This document shows positions 32,761 through 44,217 of a DNA stretch of 64,000 nt, one piece after another (position 1 is the stretch's first letter; every line of letters begins with the position of its first letter). The DNA is from Brachionus koreanus. Taxonomy: Eukaryota; Rotifera; Eurotatoria; Ploima; Brachionidae. Under the pieces are notes generated by a model. That model saw only the letters and a program-made list of their open reading frames with translations. It was not told the DNA's origin and ran no database searches. The position numbers and the translations under genes are program-made. The stretch covers positions 1,232,532-1,296,531 of the forward strand of contig PJRA01000016.1 of assembly GCA_016987375.1 (NCBI GenBank). Direction: 5' to 3'.

Positions 32761-32976
32761 CACTAGAAAGCCCGGCTGATTTCTCATAAAAATTTCAAAA
32801 AAAGTTATTAAGATGAATTAAACATTTTCATTGAGAATTTATTCATTTTCTAAAAAATTACAATCAATATTTTTAGCTAATAAAAGTTCTTTTTTTAAAA
32901 TTTTACTTATATGTGATAAAATTCAAATTTCAATTTTTCAAAAATGGGTCTAAAAAACCCCTCGGGCGTTCTAGTG
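32761..32976. mobile_element. piggyBac-type MITE, second 216-bp copy (inverted)
   Basis: Left flank TTAA (32757-32760), right flank ATAA, a one-base decay of TTAA. Ends CACTAGAAAGCCCGGCTGAT and, reversed, CACTAGAACGCCCGAGGGG. Same length as 26688-26903 but opposite orientation. Confidence 0.88.
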
Positions 32977-33101
32977 ATAAAAACAGAGTATCAAGCGTTT
33001 GGAACTATCTTCCAAAAGAGGTAGTCCTATCAAATGACATAAACCAATTTAAAAATAAACGTGACAGACTAAATTTAGAAAGCTATTACAAAGAAGCCTA
33101 A
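32977..33101 (+). mobile_element. LINE C-terminal end (CR1-like)
   Basis: Encodes KNRVSSVWNYLPKEVVLSND then FKNKRDRL, the NRV...WN.LP..VV......FK..LD end of CR1-like ORF2, followed by a stop, a short tail and (TTA)n at 33145-33162. It continues the fragment at 32225-32350 after the RTE piece and the MITE. Confidence 0.75.
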
Positions 33102-33281
33102 AACTCCTTTTCATGTGGTCAGCCACATTATTGCTATTTATTTATTATTATTATTATTATAATAAAAAATTCTGCTTTTAATTTTTAATTGATTGATTGA
33201 AAAAGATGAAAAAGATAATTTTTTTAAAAAATGAATTTTATTAACAAATTTAATTTTTTTTTAAATTTTTATCTAATTTTA

Positions 33282-33923
33282 CTAAACCATTTGAATTTGT
33301 TCTAAATTTCTGTTTGAATCAGGATAGCTAAATAAAAGCTTGAAGTGGTCATGGCTGGTCTGAACATAAGTGGAATGATAAGCATATCTGACGATTAGAG
33401 GTGTTATCAAGATCAAAGAATGATAGATGCCATTTTGAATTGGCGGTGTTGTATAAATAAAGCCAAGCCACAGACCCCGTCTATTAGCATCTCTAATATG
33501 ATGACTAAACCAAGATATAAAAAATAAAATGGAACATTTTTTATTTATAAAAAATAGGACGAAATTAATAGAAACCATTAGGAGACTGTTGTGTAGAAAT
33601 GGCCTTTGTGGCAGAGAGACAGCATCTTGGACGCTGAAAGATCTAGCTGATATAAAATGATCAATATCGATTATAGAAGAAATGAATGCGCTGACTATCA
33701 GTTCGCGACTCAAATTCGGATAGGCTACTAGCAACCATGAGCCTAGACCAACTATAGCATGTATAGAATTGTCCATCAATGCGCGTATCAAACGCTCGCT
33801 TAGACCAACCAGTGTCGAAGTTTTGTGCACCAAAATTTCATTATCAAAGACATAATGATCACCAACTATACACAAAAATGCTAAACAAATCTCAGTTAAA
33901 CCTAAAATAAAAATTTTTTTCAT
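33282..33923 (-). CDS. TMEM267: TMEM267-like multi-pass membrane protein
   Basis: Intronless, 213 residues. Matches animal TMEM267 in order: a first hydrophobic helix, RALMDNSIHAIVGLGSW, ASFISSIIDIDHF-like IDIDHFISARS, LPQRPFLHNS, and SWFSHHIRDANRRGLWLGF. Four to five membrane helices are likely. Cellular role is unknown. The conserved D-x-D-H, H in FLH, and HHxxD recall the metal-ligand pattern of bacterial YdjM/DUF457 membrane hydrolases; that link is my inference. The length agrees with human TMEM267 (about 215). Its start lies 65 bp from that of MEP50 on the other strand, implying a shared promoter. The start follows AAAATT on the minus strand. Confidence 0.88.
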   Translation of the reverse strand: MKKIFILGLTEICLAFLCIVGDHYVFDNEILVHKTSTLVGLSERLIRALMDNSIHAIVGLGSWLLVAYPNLSRELIVSAFISSIIDIDHFISARSFSVQDAVSLPQRPFLHNSLLMVSINFVLFFINKKCSILFFISWFSHHIRDANRRGLWLGFIYTTPPIQNGIYHSLILITPLIVRYAYHSTYVQTSHDHFKLLFSYPDSNRNLEQIQMV

Positions 33924-33988
33924 AATTTTAAACTAAAGTGTATGCTTAGAGAAAATTTTAAATTTATTGAAAAAATAAAAAAAAAAGA
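33924..33988. promoter_or_regulatory. Bidirectional promoter TMEM267 / MEP50
   Basis: 65 bp between two divergent start codons must hold both 5' UTRs and the core promoter. It is AT-rich (an A10 run at 33973-33986 region) with no TATA box clearly placed. Confidence 0.5.
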
Positions 33989-35055
33989 ATGAAAGAATTT
34001 CTGGGAAGTATTGAATATAATAAAAGTATTAATTTTAATTTATTTATTTTCTAAATTAAATTAAAAGGATAAAAATTTTATTCTATTTTTGTCTTAGATG
34101 GCGATATTTTGATTTCATCAAGCTGTTTAACATATCAAAATTGGTCAGGATCATATGCTGTCATAGACAAACAAAACTTGACAAAAGTTGACTCAAATTA
34201 TTTACCAAATAATTTTAAGTTTTTCGATACAGCAAAGTCAGGCGTGTGCATAGCTCGATGGGCTTCGAATGAAAAATTTTTAATTGGCACTGATTGTGGC
34301 AAAGTTGAACTGATAAAATGGAATGATGAAAAGTTTAATATAATAATGAGTAAAGAAGAACACGATGGTCTAGTTACTTGTATAGATAGAAAATTTAATT
34401 CTGAAAAAGCTGTATCTGGTTCTTCAGATTGCCGCATAAAAATTTGGGATTTAAACGAAGCAATGAGTGTTAGAACATTCCGCGGTCATGATTATCCTAT
34501 CACATCTCTCACATTGAACCATTCAGATGCCAGCCGCATGATTTCGACATCTGAAGATGGCAAAGCTGTCCTCTGGGATATGCGAAAATCAAAGCCTGGT
34601 TTTAATCTAAGACATGGATTAAAAAGCTATCCGACTTGTTCGGCATGGTCCACTGATAATTCAGATGCAATTGTTTTAGGCTTCGCAACTGGTCATATTG
34701 GCGTTTATGATCTTAGAAATATGTCTCTAGGAACTGTCCATAAAATCCATGAACGAGCAATCCGACAACTTAAATTTAATAGCTTGAAGCTTTTATCAAC
34801 TGCATCCGATGACTCAACCAGCAAAGTTTATCAGTCTGTTTCAGATAAAAGTTTAAAATTACTGTAAAACTTTATTTATTTAGAAAAAAATTTTTTCTAA
34901 TTTTTTTTTATTTCTTTAGATATTCTTATAAGCACAGAGATTATGTTACTGACTTGGATTGGAATCCTGATGACAAACTTAGCTATGTTACTTGTAGTTG
35001 GGATGGTACGTTCAAAAATCATCAAGTTAATTTTAAAATTTCAAATGGGATCTAA
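33989..35055 (+). CDS. WDR77: Methylosome protein 50 (MEP50/WDR77), 3 exons
   Basis: Exons 33989-34025, 34098-34863, 34920-35055 (introns 72 and 56 bp; phases 1 and 2) give 312 residues; human is 342. The short first exon reads MKEFLGSIEYNK and joins NGDILISSS, matching the [20 protein letters not shown] start of vertebrate WDR77. WD40 blades follow, with clear ends at AVSGSSDCRIKIWDL, MISTSEDGKAVLWDM, and a final KHRDYVTDLDWNPDDK...SWDG that matches the vertebrate last blade. Known role: obligate partner of PRMT5 in symmetric dimethylation of Sm proteins and histones. The third exon is read through to the TAA at 35055; a GGTACG donor-like site at 35004 could instead allow another exon. Confidence 0.9.
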
Positions 35056-35157
35056 AATTTTTAATTAAATAAACTCTTTTATCCTAAATGTTTGTCTTTT
35101 TTTTGTGCCACAAATTATTTTAATATAAGTTAATTTTAGCATACGTTGGGTTCTTTG

Positions 35158-35420
35158 CAGACTTGTGCAAAAGTCAAAAAAAAAAATTTAATTTTTAATT
35201 TAATTTTTTTATCCGAAAAAAAAGTCTGTATTAATTACATTCTTATTTAAGCTGAAATTTTAATCTAAAAATTAAATGTCAAAATTAATTTGATTAAATT
35301 ATTCGATAAATTTAAAGAATTTTTTTTCTCTTTATTAAAGTTTTGTCTTGTGAAAAACTCAAAAAAATGTCGTTTTAAAGTCTTTTAAAAGTTTGACTTT
35401 ATGTCTTTTGAACAACTCTG
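35158..35420. mobile_element. hAT-type MITE, copy 2, with 8-bp TSD
   Basis: 263 bp bounded by exact GTTCTTTG duplications (35150-35157, 35421-35428). Ends CAGACTTGTGCAAAAGTC and, reversed, CAGAGTTGTTCAAAAGAC. Shares ATTAAATGTCAAAA, AAATTATTCGATAAA and GTGAAAAACTCAAAAAA-like blocks with copy 1. Confidence 0.92.
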
Positions 35421-35428
35421 GTTCTTTG

Positions 35429-36430
35429 ACAAAGTCTAAATGATGAACTTATAAATCAATGTTTGATAATTACTATGAAAAATCTTGATTATGTGATCGA
35501 ATAATGGCTACATATTAACTTATAACCAGCAAATATATTTCTTAATTTTAAACTTAAATAGATTAAAATCCAAAAATATCATCATATAAATAAATTTATT
35601 TATGTATTTATTAGCACTAGAAAGCTATTGAAGCATCTTTTTTGTTTTAAAATAAATAAATAAAGTATAATTTTTATATGTTTGATTTTTTCTTTTTTAG
35701 AGTTGAAATGATGTATTAAAGATTACTAAATAAATTTTTTATTCAAAACGAAATAATTAAATAGAAAATGAATAAGAAAAAATATTAAAAAATTATTTTT
35801 TCTCTCCTTTTCTCATTCTTTAATTTATTTTGCTTAAAAAAGATTATACACTTCTCAATTATATCTTTGGTTTATTTTGAAAATTGCCTCGTCAATCATC
35901 AATGTCTCATCGAACACAAGTTGTACTACTGTTATTTTTGAAATCTGGTACGAGCCAAAGCTGCTACAGAAATTGCTAAAAATCTAGTTAAATTTATTTT
36001 AAACACAAGTTTTATTTAAGTTTTAATTTTTTATAACTTTCATGAAACAAAATATGTTTAATAAGTTTTAGTTTTACAGAACTTCACATTTTTTGGTTTT
36101 TAGGGTATGCTTGGAACAAATCTGTGAAATTCTTATGCATTAAATTATTTTTCAGTAAAAAATTCCAAATAAAATTTTAAATTTATACTTAAATTCAATT
36201 AATTTTAACTCCCTAATTTGTTGGACTTAACGTGAACCTTAAAAAAAAAAAGCAATTTTGCCTAAAAGGAAAATTTTTAAATAGAAGCATGTTTTTTCAA
36301 AAAGTCAATCAAAATAATAATTTAAAATTTTTTCTTCAAATTATTGCAAATAAGAAAGTTTTATTTGAATTCAAATATTCAAAAAATATAAACTAGAAAT
36401 TTATTGTTGAGTTAAAATTAAATTTTAAAC
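35429..36430. other. Intergenic between MEP50/MITE and MIC13
   Basis: AT-rich. A patch at 35894-35990 might be an old transposase helix-turn-helix, but is too broken to call. TTAGCACTAGAAAGC at 35611-35625 resembles one piggyBac-MITE end without the rest. Confidence 0.45.
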
Positions 36431-36848
36431 TTAAGACTTGTTAGACTGATTTGTTGATATTAAATCATTGACTTTGTTTTTGACGCATTCATAGCTAGTT
36501 GAACTATTAGCCAAAGTATCAAAAACTCTCTCAACTCCATAATTCCACTTGTCAGCTAGAGAGCTTTTAGATGGCAACTAAAACAAAATTTAAAATTTTT
36601 AATTCATTTCTTTTCTTTAACTAAATTACATCTTTCAGCATCTCTGTGGTCTCTCGTAACGCTTCTTTAACTTTAATAATTGCATTGTTAGCATAATCGC
36701 TTTTGTCCCAAACACTGTTGTTCACTGTAACATACACTGCGCCGCCAACTATTGCCAGCTTAGCTCCGAATCTAATTTTAAGAAAATGTTAAAAAAGCCC
36801 GTTCTTTATTTATTTCTAGCTCACTATTTACTTAGCTATAGACAGCAT
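36431..36848 (-). CDS. MICOS13: MICOS subunit MIC13 (QIL1)-like, 3 exons
   Basis: Exons on the minus strand 36832-36848 (17 nt), 36630-36771, 36431-36577, introns GT-AG with phases 2 and 0, give 101 residues (human 118). Seen: MLSIAK then a single N-terminal membrane helix with a glycine-rich face (GAKLAIVGGAVYVTV), like the KGSVAGGAVYLVYD of MIC13; a polar helix; and a C-terminal KWNYGVERVFDTLA that matches the DSWN.G....MSAL motif. In animals this inner-membrane protein joins the MIC60 and MIC10 subcomplexes at crista junctions. No single frame exceeds 60 codons, so it is easy to miss. Call based on motif order and length; sequence is divergent. Confidence 0.78.
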
Positions 36849-37267
36849 TTCAACCAGAATAATCAAAATTCGGATTTCTTTGAAATATTAAATCTAAAAT
36901 TGTAAATTAATATTATTAAAATTATTCTTCAAGACACGCTGAAGTCTTTTCTGCATTATGGCTTAAGTAACATTACATTTTTTTTGCTTTTTTTTTTTTA
37001 TCATATAGAAAATTTCAATTCAGGTTAAAATTAAAAGAACCTTTTTTTTTTTTTTTTAATTTTTCTTAATTTAATAAATGATTTTTAAATTTAAAAATAA
37101 ATTTTAATTTATCTGTTTGGAAAAAATCTAAATTTTTTTTTTTCAAAATAAAAATTGCACAATTGCAATTGCAAATAATCTGAAAATATTCACAACTAAT
37201 TTATTACTATAAAAAAAAGCATAAAAATTTCAAAAAAAAATATTTTTTTTTTAAGTTTTGAATAAAA
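36849..37267. promoter_or_regulatory. Divergent intergenic region MIC13 / WDR33
   Basis: 419 bp of AT-rich DNA with T and A runs between two outward-facing genes; both promoters must be here. No motif is certain. Confidence 0.4.
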
Positions 37268-39737
37268 ATGCAAGTAGGATACCGACAGCAGATACGCATG
37301 CCCATGATGCCGCCACCATTAAGTGCGCCACCTTCGACTCCGACACCGCCAATTCAGTCTCCGGCACAGCTTGGAGTTTCACCAAATATGCCGGCTCAAA
37401 TAAACCCAATGATGCTTAATCCAATTGACATTGGCTTCGATGGAAAAATGCTGCGAAAGACAGTGGCCAGAAAAACAGTTGATCATAATCCATCCGTAGT
37501 GAAGTACTTGGAAGACAGGATATGGAAGAACAGCAATAGAGATGACAGATCGTTACAGGCGGACATTTTGTATACACAACTAATGACTTTGCCGCATCAT
37601 GCTATGGACAATCCAGTAAGTTGTGTCATGAGCAAGTTTATTCGAGCAGCTTTGAATAAGGATCCTCGGCCGGTGTTTTGTGTGTGCTGGACCCCTGATG
37701 GAAGAAGACTGATCACAGGCGCATCTCGAGGAGAGTTCACTCTATGGAACGGTCTTACATTTAACTTTGAAACAATTTTGCAAGCTCACAATAGTTCAGT
37801 AAGATCAATGATATGGAGCCATAACGAACAATGGATGATGACTGGAGACGACATGGGCTATGTTAAATACTGGCAAGCTAATATGAACAATGTTAAAATG
37901 TTTCAGGGACACGTAGATCCCATTCGCGGTTTAAGGTATTTTATTTTCGGACATTTTACTTGATCTAATTGATTCGACTTTTTTTTTGGATAATAAAAAT
38001 CGAATACCAAAGACCGATCGGGGTCAGGGTATCATAATTTGATTTTTTGAATAAATGTTTTTATCAATTAAATTTCTTTTTATTTAATCCTAATTGAGCA
38101 AAAAAATCGAATCAAATTAGAAGTTTGGCAAGATGATAGGGTTTAAAAAAAAAAATTGTTTAAGTTTTTCTCCGACTGATCAAAAATTTACATCTTGTTC
38201 AGATGACAGAACTGTTAGGATATTCGATTTTGTTACTTCCAGGGAAGAGACTGTGTTGCAGGGCCATGGCTCGGATGTAAAATGTGTTGACTGGCATCCA
38301 CATAAGGCGCTAATTGTCTCTGGTAGTAAAGACTCTCAGCAGCCGATTATTCTTTGGGACGTCAAAGCTGGCAAAAAAATCACAACAATTCATGCACATA
38401 AAAATACTTGTACAGACCTAAAATGGAATCAATTTAATGGAAATTGGTTGATTAGTTCATCTAGAGATCATTTGTGTAAGCTTTTTGACATTCGTAATAT
38501 GAAAGAAGAAGTACAAAGTTTCAGAGGACACAAAAAAGATGCATGCAGTAATCAAATTTATTTTACAATTCGAAATTTAAGATATTAAAATTTCCTTTCT
38601 TTTTTTTCTAAATAGCTGTGGCTTGGCATCCAGTGTATGAAAAAGTTTTCGCAAGTGGTGGAGCCGATGGATCAATATTTTACTGGCTTGTTGGGTAAAA
38701 AGAAAAAAACTAATTTATATAATTATCTTTAATTATTATCTGTAATAGATAATTATCTATAGACAATTATCTAATAAAAGATAAAATTAGATAATTAAGT
38801 TTATCTTTTATTAATAAGTGAAAATTTGAGTTATTTTTTAGTAAATAAATGATTTTGATTTAGAGTTGAAAAAGAGCTCGGAAATATGGAAGAGGCTCAC
38901 GATGGAATGATCTGGGATTTGTCCTGGCATCCATTGGGGCACATGCTAGTTTCGGGCTCGAACGATCGGAGTACCCGATTTTGGACCCGAAATAGGCCAG
39001 GCGATACTTTTGTAGACAAAGTTGACGATACAATGACACCAAAAATGGAACGTTCCACAGGCACCATATTCAAAAATCACGAGCTACCTGAAATAGAAAA
39101 ACAAAAAGACGGTTCAATACTTTTGCCCGGTCTAGGCTTTGAACCGGGTATGTTAGAAATGCTTAATGAAGACTTAAAAGACGAATCGCCTCAGGATGAA
39201 AATTTGTTTTCACCAACAAGCAGACAAGCTCAACGAAATGCACCGTTGTTTGATGCTGATGATGAAGAAAAGAGAAAAAAAGCTCCATATGCAAAACCAA
39301 TACCAAAAGAGTTCGAAAAAGCCTGGCAATCGAACAAACCAGTTACTCAGTCAAATTCACAACAACCTATGAGTTTAATGCAACAACCTCTTCTAAACGG
39401 GCCAGGCTCGAGACCTCCTAGTTTACTTGCTCTAAATTGTGAACCAGTCGGAAATTCTGGATTCAAGCGAAAATTAAGCCAAGATTTCGACAACGATTAC
39501 GAAGAACGTAACTGGAAAAATAGAAACAAGTTTAACTATGATGACACTGAGGATGACTATGAAGATGAATACAGTGATTTTCGTGACAATAGACGAAACA
39601 TGCGAGATTCTTACAATGAAATGGACTCATTTGATGACACCGATTATTACGATGACAGAAATAGAAATTACCAAAGAGGACGTAATTCGAACAGAGGCTC
39701 AAACTTTAATGCACCATATTCTCGTAATAGAAATTAA
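37268..39737 (+). CDS. WDR33: Pre-mRNA 3'-end processing protein WDR33, 4 exons
   Basis: Exons 37268-37935, 38165-38547, 38616-38694, 38864-39737 (introns 229, 68 and 169 bp; phases 2, 1, 2... all consistent) give 667 residues. Known role: subunit of CPSF that, with CPSF30, contacts the AAUAAA signal before cleavage and polyadenylation. Seen: a Pro/Met-rich N terminus, [20 protein letters not shown], then seven WD40 blades including [56 protein letters not shown] and WTRNRPGD, nearly as in vertebrates. The conserved [17 protein letters not shown] follows. The C terminus is short: an acidic Asp/Tyr/Arg stretch ending in RGRNSNRGS replaces the long collagen-like tail of vertebrate WDR33 (over 1300 residues). 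Start ATG lies just after an AAAA context. Confidence 0.96.
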
Positions 39738-40990
39738 TATATTTTTAATTATTTTTTGTCAATAAAAAATGTCTAAAAAATTTTGTTTAATGTAAAATTT
39801 GTAAAATAAAAAATTTTTAAAATTATTTTTATTATGTCTAAAATTAAAAATTTTCCATATAATATTATCTTTCTATTTCATTAATTGTTCATATGGGCGT
39901 CTGGTCTTTTATGTGATCAAGCTGATCATGTTATATGTCAGTTAGTTTAATTGCCGTAGATTTAATATTTTCGAGCCTCATTAGTTTGTTGATGCTTTAC
40001 AAATTTTACTATTTTTTTGTAAATATTTTTTCTCATTTCTCTCTTGTTCTTTATTTTAAACCTTGGGTCTAGAGTGACCACTTTCATTTAAATAAAATTA
40101 TTTTTATTAAGCAAATAAAGAATTTGAAGATAAATATTTTTATTTTTTTAATATTCAGGATCAACCTGTGTTAATATGATTTAAGATCACAAATTCCAAA
40201 GATAAAAATTTAAAAGATCTGGTTGATGTATAAATTTGTACAAACGAATTTTATACTCTGCAAATACTCTTTATTTTTCTGTAAAATGCACATCATTAAA
40301 AAAAGAGTAGATAAAAGTTGCACTAAATTGCTCAGTTTTTGTAGAGCTTTGAATTTGTTGGTACAATTTTGTACAATAATCAGCTGTTTGCAGAATATGT
40401 TGCCTCAAAATCAGCACACGAACAAATAAATAATAACCTTCTTAGATCGGAACAATTCATCTCGGACCATACTTCACGTAGATTCCAATATTTGAAATCT
40501 TAAAAAAATCTAAAGAAAAACAAGATGTTCTATAAATTTTCCAAATCAAAATCAAAGATTAATTTATTTTATATTGATATTAAAAATTAAATTTAAAAAA
40601 GAGTCACTTAAATTTTAGGTCTAGTAAAAAAAATTTGCTTAAAAAATAAATTAATAAAAAACCCTTACTATTTCAAAATTTTTTTTATATAAACTTTAAT
40701 AGAAATAATTCGTAAATTTTAGTATTTAAACTTAAAATGAACGTTGAGAGTGATAGTAAATTCTTTGATCGTTTAGAAAATACTTGATTTGTTAGACCGA
40801 ATCAATCTTGTTAGAAGGAAAATTATAAAATGAAAAATAAGTTGATGGTTTGACTTAAGAAAAGGAAACGTAACAAAGAATTCTCAAAAATCAATCAATT
40901 TTTTTAAGTCACATAAGTTTTTAAAAAAAAAAAATTCGTTAATTTTTTGTCTGTTGGAGTCACATATTAGGTGACTCTAGATTAGATGAC
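39738..40990. other. Intergenic, no gene seen
   Basis: AATAAA at 39759-39764 is a good WDR33 polyadenylation signal, and another AATAAA follows at about 39805. Beyond that only AT-rich sequence. The 68-codon frame at 40223-40429 lacks any family feature. Confidence 0.5.
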
Positions 40991-40992
40991 TA

Positions 40993-41220
40993 TAGCCCGT
41001 ATAGCTGAGCGGATTGTGTGTTAATCATGCAAGTAGAGAACCGAGGGTTCAAAATCCGCTGAGAGTGGAAAAATCTTCAAAATATCTCTGCAATACGGGG
41101 CGCATGTTTAGACCCCTTTCATCAAAGAATGGGGGACCGGTTGAATCTGGTTTGCATTATATTGCATCAGATTGGATTGAAAATAAGCTAAATCACACCA
41201 TTCATACACTGAATAATTGA
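40993..41220 (+). mobile_element. tRNA-derived SINE (SINE-2), head plus body
   Basis: A tRNA-like head at about 40994-41068 has A box TAGCTGAGCGG and B box GGGTTCAAAATCC. The body follows, with GTTTAGACCCCTTTCATCAA and TGGGGGACCGGTTGAATCTG, shared with 49597-49780 and 48025-48180. The 3' part diverges after about 41150 and no A tail or target duplication is visible. Confidence 0.75.
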
Positions 41221-41527
41221 AGCTGATTATCTCTTTATTAGAGGTTATAAAAGACGCTTAATTTATAGCTAATTTTAATCTTCAAAATTAAAAAATTCAT
41301 TTACAAATATAAATATTTTATTTGTTTTTTAGTCATCAAAATTTTTGAAACAAAACGTTGAACCTTTTGTTAAGAATTATAGAATTTAGGAATTTTACAA
41401 AATAAACTTAATTTATCTAATAAAAATATGCTTTTTTTTTACCAAGAAACATTGAATATTAAAAAAGTTTGAGAGAAACTTTTAGTGTTATTTTTTTATT
41501 TTCTATTTAGAAAAAAAAACGTCTTGT
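41221..41527. other. Intergenic, nothing recognised
   Basis: AT-rich, 3' of the minus-strand gene at 41528. Confidence 0.5.
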
Positions 41528-42146
41528 TTAAGTTGCTGTTTCAAGATTAAAAAGAGAAAAAGAAATTTTATTGTCTTCTAAATCATAAATTTCTGCTTGC
41601 TGCGATGATTCATTTACTCCAATGAAAAGTTTTTCAGAACAAATAAACTTTTCTTCATCTCTATTATGTCTGGAGCCAGTAACAATTGTTTGTTCATAGA
41701 TGTCCGTACTAACATCAGTATCTTGGTTCTCATTGCTGATCGATCTAAATGTTCTGTTCACTTCAATTTGCACATTCGGGAGTGCTTTACTGCTAAAGTT
41801 TACGTTATTCTTGTCTCTGTAAAGAAAAAAATTTGCCGTATCTATCGATTCATCTTTGTTGGTAATTTTTAATTCTATTTGAATGTCTTTATTACATTTT
41901 GATCTATTCTTTTTATCTGAATGAATGAAAAAATTCTAGAAAAAAAATATTCTTTTAATTAATTTGATTTTTTATTCTACAATATACTCCTTGTTTCATT
42001 TCATGTTGGCTTTCTGATTTATCCTCTTGTTTGATCAAACTTTGATCCTCTTGCAAACAAATAATATAATAAATTTTTTTTTGTTTGTTTCAATTACCTA
42101 GCAATTTTATCATCGGGTTAATAAAAAGTGATTCTTGAAGATCCAT
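41528..42146 (-). CDS. Uncharacterised protein, 3 exons
   Basis: Minus-strand exons 42098-42146, 41988-42049 and 41528-41935 (introns 48 and 52 bp, GT-AG, phases 1 and 0) give 172 residues starting MDLQESLFINPMIK. The middle and end alternate polar and hydrophobic residues (DIQIELKITNKDES, NVQIEVNRTFRSIS, EIYDLEDNKISFSLF), suggesting a beta-rich fold. There is no signal peptide or membrane helix. Two potential N-glycosylation sites have no meaning for a cytosolic protein. I do not recognise the family. All three splice junctions fit phase, which makes a real gene likely. Confidence 0.6.
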
Positions 42147-44217
42147 TTTATTAAAAAGAATTAAAAAAAATAAATAAAAATACAATTGATAAAATTGGTA
42201 TCCATGCATTTTGTTCATTGCTTGGTGATTGGCAATTAATGGTACTATGAAGACATTGTGTCTTAAAAGTTGCCTTCCTCAAGTCATTGTCTTTTTTAAA
42301 CTAATTAATTATCTATTTATACTCAATTAAATTTATTTTAAATGATAAGATCAATTTTTTTTATCCGATAGTGATTGATATCCTTCTAAAAAGCTTTTAT
42401 TTGTTTTTTTTTCTCTTTTTTTTGACTGATCATTAATCTTAAATTTTAATCACTTGTCTTTTAATTTATTTATTTATTTATTTAAAGAGAAAAAAATATT
42501 TAAAAAAAGAAAGTTTTTACAGGAACTAATTGCCGCTTATTTGAAAAAATACCCTTTTAACTTATCAGATATTCTAAACGGAAAACAGAAAACATTTACA
42601 CTCACAATGCTTTTAAATGTCAAATTTTAGTTTTGTTTATAAGACTTTCTTTTTAGATCGGTCTAACATGATCCTAATAAATAAAATAGGAAGAAAAAAT
42701 CTATTTCCTCCTCTCGGTGAATCAAAGTTAAGAGTGTAATAAAATTTTATCTAAAAAAGGTAATTTTTTGCTTTAATATGCGCAGTTCACGCAGCCCATA
42801 AAAATCTCTTGTCAAAATTTTTAATTTATGCCAACTTGATTAGGCCTAAATTTCGATCTAATTAATAATAAAGATAAGAGACAAAATTTGATATAATAAT
42901 AATTATAATAAATCAATGTTAATAAAAGAGTTTACCTTGAGTGAAAATAAAATTTAGCTTCAAGATGCAGTTGACATTGTACAAGTCGTAAATTCGTAAT
43001 GAAAAATGCCGCATAAGTAATTAAATGTATATTTTTATTTTTTATTTAAGTACTAGTAAATAAATTATCCTAAATCAGAGGACACTGACACCTAACATTT
43101 TCTAATCTTGAAGTAAAAATGTGCAGCAATTTTTCTATTTGCCGAGATGATCATAGTGATCATAGTTAGCTCGATAGGAAAATTTTTCGCACTGCATTTG
43201 ACAAAAATGTTCTATAAATTTTTTTTTAAATCGAGCACAACATGTTTACTTGTTGTTTCCGCTATTGATTTAGCAAAGTATAAATATTACTAATATCGGA
43301 TAATGTATTTTGTTTAACGCATTTATTAAACCTGTAACCCCAAATTAATTCTTTTTTTTTTTCAAAATTTAAACAAAAATTAAAACTTCCAATAGTATTT
43401 TTATTGTTAGAGTAAAGTAAAAAAAAAAACAAGTTCTTTGTCAGTGCTGTATTTATTTTTAATCTCTATTCGAAAATTTTGTCTAAATCATTGTGTTTAA
43501 TTAAGAGATATTTATATCAGTTGATTTAAAAAAAAATTTAACAAAGTTTTTATAAAAGAATCAAATTACTATCTGTCAGACTCAATGCATTAGTCGCTTA
43601 ATAAAACCATATAACCATATTTTACAACAAATCAATTATAATTTATAGTGTATGCTTTTGTCAGTTTATTAGAGATTAAGATTTTCCATTCTAGTCTAAT
43701 CTATGATTTTTTTCTCTATTAACTCTTAAATAATTAGCATGAAAATTTTTTCTTTTATCTCAGGATTTAAATTGAAAAAAAAATATCTTCCAAGCAATTT
43801 ATTTCAATTTCATTTTCATGTTTATCAAAGAAAAAATCCTATCAGTCAAATTAAAACAAAGTTTAAGGATTCCAATATTTGTTCTTTAATTTACAATTTC
43901 AAAATATATCCATATGTGTTATTGTATGAGCAGAGTTTAACGTAAGTCTTAATTTTTAACTTGTTTAGCTTTGAAATTAGGGCTTTTATGAGACTCAAGC
44001 TAAATGTAAATTACTTAGTTCAAATTAAAAAAAAAATTAGTTTTGATGACGTTTAAGAATTCAATTATACTTAAAATTACTAAGAATTATAATAGATCCT
44101 CTCATAATGAAGTTATTTTCTATTCTAGTTTTAAAATTTCAAATTCATAGTTCTCACAAACGTTAGACTTTAAATCAAAGTACCTTGTGTGACCACATCA
44201 AACTATTTCAAATCACT
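42147..44217. other. Intergenic, no gene seen
   Basis: AT-rich; simple (TTTA)n at 42465-42485. The 68-codon frame at 43739-43945 has AT-driven composition and no domain. Confidence 0.45.

Noticed and set aside
35894..35990. Possible transposase helix-turn-helix (SHRTQVVLLLF, then ATEIAKNL after a shift)
   Set aside because: Too short, frameshifted, and without terminal repeats or catalytic motifs.
38860..39042. Minus-strand frame opposite WDR33 exon 4
   Set aside because: Antisense of a conserved WD40 blade.
39538..39765. Met/Thr-rich frame overlapping the WDR33 end
   Set aside because: Shifted reading of the Asp/Tyr/Arg-rich WDR33 tail.
40994..41068. tRNA-like sequence as a functional tRNA gene
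   Set aside because: Acceptor ends do not pair, and the sequence runs into a repeat body found elsewhere; it is a SINE head.
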